Assembly (NCBI GenBank): GCA_022605955.1
Contig: JAKCOZ010000239.1
Location: 186,001-250,000 of the forward strand
Source: Rallus limicola
Taxonomy: Eukaryota; Chordata; Aves; Gruiformes; Rallidae
Direction: 5' to 3'
DNA length: 64,000 nt
How positions within the stretch are numbered: position 1 is the stretch's first letter; the number at the start of each line of letters is the position of its first letter. Below are positions 62,235-64,000 of the stretch, one piece after another. The position numbers and the translations under genes are program-made. The notes under the pieces are model-generated. The model worked only from the letters and a program-made list of their open reading frames with translations. It was not told the origin of the DNA and searched no databases.

Positions 62235-64000
62235 TTATAACAGGACACACAAGCAGACCCTGTCACTTTGGCTCTCAGCCTTTTCCTTTGCCTGGAAAGA
62301 GGGAACATGCCTGGAACCTCCTACGGTGCTTCTCTCGGCCCTAGCAGACTGCAGTTCAAAACATGCTAAACGTCCAGCAATAACTCCCAAAGTAAAGAAG
62401 CTAGGACTGAAAGGCATAGCTTGTCTGAAACCTCCTAACAGGACACACAAGCAGACCCTGTCACTTTGGCTCTCAGCCTTTTCCTTTGCCTGGAAAGAGG
62501 GAACATGCCTGGAACCTCCTACGGTGCTTTTCTCGGCCCTAGCAGACTGCAGTTCAAAACATGCTAAACGTCCAGCAATAACTCCCAAAGTAAAGAAGCT
62601 AGGCATGAAAGGCATAGCTTGTCTGAAACCTCCTAACAGGACACACAAGCAGACCCTGTCACTTTGGCTCTCAGCCTTTTCCTTTGCCTGGAAAGAAGGA
62701 ACATACCTGCTACCTATAAAAGTGCTTTTCTCGGCCCTAGCAGACTGCAGTTCAAAACATGCTAAACGTCCAGCAATAACTCCCAAAGTAAAGAAGCTAG
62801 GCATGAAAGGCATAGCTTGTCTGAAACCTCCTAACAGGACACACAAGCAGACCCTGTCACTTTGGCTCTCAGCCTTTTCCTTTGCCTGGAAAGAGGGAAC
62901 ATGCCTGGAACCTCCTACGGTGCTTTTCTCGGCCCTAGCAGACTGCAGTTCAAAACATGCTAAACGTCCAGCAATAACTCCCAAAGTAAAGAAGCTAGGA
63001 CTGAAAGGCATAGCTTGTCTGAAACCTCCTAACAGGACACACAAGCAGACCCTGTCACTTTGGCTCTCAGCCTTTTCCTTTGCCTGGAAAGAGGGAACAT
63101 GCCTGGAACCTCCTACGGTGCTTTTCTCGGCCCTAGCAGACTGCAGTTCAAAACATGCTAAACGTCCAGCAATAACTCCCAAAGTAAAGAAGCTAGGCAT
63201 GAAAGGCATAGCTTGTCTGAAACCTCCTAACAGGACACACAAGCAGACCCTGTCACTTTGGCTCTCAGCCTTTTCCTTTGCCTGGAAAGAGGGAACATGC
63301 CTGGAACCTCCTACGGTGCTTTTCTCGGCCCTAGCAGACTGCAGTTCAAAACATGCTAAACGTCCAGCAATAACTCCCAAAGTAAAGAAGCTAGGCATGA
63401 AAGGCATAGCTTGTCTGAAACCTCCTAACAGGACACACAAGCAGACCCTGTCACTTTGGCTCTCAGCCTTTTCCTTTGCCTGGAAAGAGGGAACATGCCT
63501 GGAACCTCCTACGGTGCTTTTCTCGGCCCTAGCAGACTGCAGTTCAAAACATGCTAAACGTCCAGCAATAACTCCCAAAGTAAAGAAGCTAGGCATGAAA
63601 GGCATAGCTTGTCTGAAACCTCCTAACAGGACACACAAGCAGACCCTGTCACTTTGGCTCTCAGCCTTTTCCTTTGCCTGGAAAGAGGGAACATGCCTGG
63701 AACCTCCTACGGTGCTTTTCTCGGCCCTAGCAGACTGCAGTTCAAAACATGCTAAACGTCCAGCAATAACTCCCAAAGTAAAGAAGCTAGGACTGAAAGG
63801 CATAGCTTGTCTGAAACCTCCTAACAGGACACACAAGCAGACCCTGTCACTTTGGCTCTCAGCCTTTTCCTTTGCCTGGAAAGAGGGAACATGCCTGGAA
63901 GCTCCTACGGTGCTTTTCTCGGCCCTAGCAGACTGCAGTTCAAAACATGCTAAACGTCCAGCAATAACTCCCAAAGTAAAGAAGTTAGGCATGAAAGGCA
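62235..64000 (+). repeat. Higher-order block A, copy 3 (start of next period, recombined; cut by window end)
   Basis: It opens with TTATAA and the A-specific GGTGCTTCTCTCGG (about 62326). Its third monomer, however, carries TATAAAAG (62715), which is a C-block feature; the other A copies have CTACCTCCTACAG there. The fourth monomer has CATG instead of CCTG. The last visible monomer has GAAGC and AAGTTAGG (about 63982), a B-type pairing. I infer a patch of conversion from C and an altered A-B junction. Confidence 0.8.

Larger units (their letters stand above)
10359..62240 (+). repeat. TTATAA marker monomers: 16 copies, phased higher-order block boundaries
   Basis: A rare variant changes ACCTCCTAACAGG to ACCTTATAACAGG. 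TTATAA starts at 10359, 11547, 17685, 19863, 22635, 30357, 32733, 45207, 49365, 50949, 52731, 55503, 57285, 58869, 60453 and 62235. The intervals are 6, 31, 11, 14, 39, 12, 63, 21, 8, 9, 14, 9, 8, 8 and 9 monomers, each an exact multiple of 198, summing to 262. From 17.7 kb on it is preceded mostly by two AAGAAGG/CTACAG-class monomers and followed by a GAGGG/CTACGG-class monomer, so it marks block edges. The copy at 32733 has a private change (AATCTTATAAC). The variant is the only common interruption of the minus-strand open frame. Confidence 0.95.
1532..62722 (+). other. TATAAAAG-containing monomer class (13 copies)
   Basis: The 8-base TATAAAAG starts at 1532, 6483, 12819, 13215, 14799, 15195, 28065, 30639, 33015, 51231, 55785, 60735 and 62715, replacing CTCCTACAG or CTCCTACGG. 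It is always preceded by CATACCTGCTACC. In the left and middle of the window the next monomer has the linked TGCTAAAG variant (1532 to 33015, all but none missing that I saw); in the B-C-A array the next monomer has the ordinary CCCAAAG. The string resembles a TATA box. Whether it recruits transcription factors cannot be told from sequence. Confidence 0.85.
1..64000 (+). repeat. 198-bp tandem satellite DNA array (about 323 monomers), fills the window
   Basis: Every stretch of the window is a copy of the same 198-bp unit, all in the same direction, with no unique sequence between copies and none at either edge, so the array extends past both ends. Copies differ mainly by single-base substitutions at a limited number of recurring sites. 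Monomer composition is 97 G+C in 198 bases (49%). Such arrays are typical of eukaryotic centromeric or heterochromatic satellites; that placement is inference, since nothing unique anchors it. I do not recognise the family. It is not 171-bp alpha satellite by length or sequence. No genes, tRNAs, rRNAs, insertion sequences or CRISPR structure are visible: here the repeat is the unit itself, without variable spacers. Confidence 0.98.

Noticed and set aside
3666..63992. Minus-strand open reading frames of 390 to 4152 codons as genes
   Set aside because: Each starts or stops at a TTATAA-variant monomer and is the antisense image of the same repeat. There is no recognisable domain, and hydrophobic stretches simply repeat every 66 residues.
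27013..64000. Plus-strand frame open to the window edge (about 12300 codons) as a giant protein
   Set aside because: No stop was found by reading the variants, but the same argument applies: it is satellite sequence with no unique coding features.
1..64000. CRISPR array
   Set aside because: Repeats are 198 bp and contiguous, with no unique spacers, no leader and no cas genes.
1..64000. Primate alpha satellite or another named satellite
   Set aside because: The monomer is 198, not 171 bp, and I see no matching landmarks. I cannot run a database search, so I give no family name.
1..64000. Transposable element or LTR-derived tandem
   Set aside because: No terminal repeats, transposase or reverse-transcriptase frame, target-site duplications or poly-A tails were seen in the monomer or between monomers.

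Overview
The whole 64 kb is one uninterrupted, head-to-tail satellite DNA array. The monomer is 198 bp, about 49% GC, and is present in about 323 copies (64000/198), all in the same orientation. I see no gene, RNA gene, transposon, inversion or unique spacer. The type of sequence (a long array of near-identical monomers about one nucleosome long, with higher-order structure) points to a eukaryotic chromosome, most likely centromeric, pericentromeric or another heterochromatic block, read through by a long-read assembly. I do not recognise the monomer family and cannot name the species. It is not 171-bp primate alpha satellite.

Because 198 is divisible by 3 (66 codons) and the monomer happens to be open in one frame on each strand, giant open reading frames run through the array on both strands. 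I read these as by-products of the repeat period, not as proteins. There are no unique ends, start context, introns or flanking regulatory sequence, and the two strands' frames mirror each other.

Layout. From 1 to about 10.3 kb the array is mosaic: a 25-monomer-spaced duplication (about 1.5 and 6.5 kb), an 8-monomer block (3.7-5.25 kb) with derivatives, and all the length errors of the window (one at 3.67 kb, five between 7.71 and 8.28 kb). From 10.36 to 62.24 kb a rare TTATAA marker occurs 16 times at exact multiples of 198 bp (262 monomers with zero net length change). Within this lie a 10-monomer tandem higher-order repeat (11.9-15.8 kb), blocks ending in a shared 7-monomer tail (17.7-22.6 kb, with a third copy at 30.4-32.7 kb), and a duplication of about 3.7 kb (24.0-27.75 and 33.9-37.45 kb) whose two parts are offset by 50 and then 49 monomers because of a hybrid monomer. 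A 20-monomer-spaced duplication follows (43.3-45.1 and 47.3-49.1 kb).

From 49.4 kb to the end the array is a regular higher-order repeat of three blocks, B (8 monomers), C (9) and A (8). The full period is 25 monomers (4950 bp), with one 23-monomer copy (4554 bp). This looks like the most recently amplified part.

Monomers fall into a small set of haplotypes defined by independently assorting variant sites (the GAGGGAACATGCCTGGA / GAAGGAACATACCTGCT switch, a TATAAAAG-containing class, ACTG/CATG/ATTG, and CAGACC/CTGACC/CAGACT). The pattern is that expected from unequal exchange and gene conversion.
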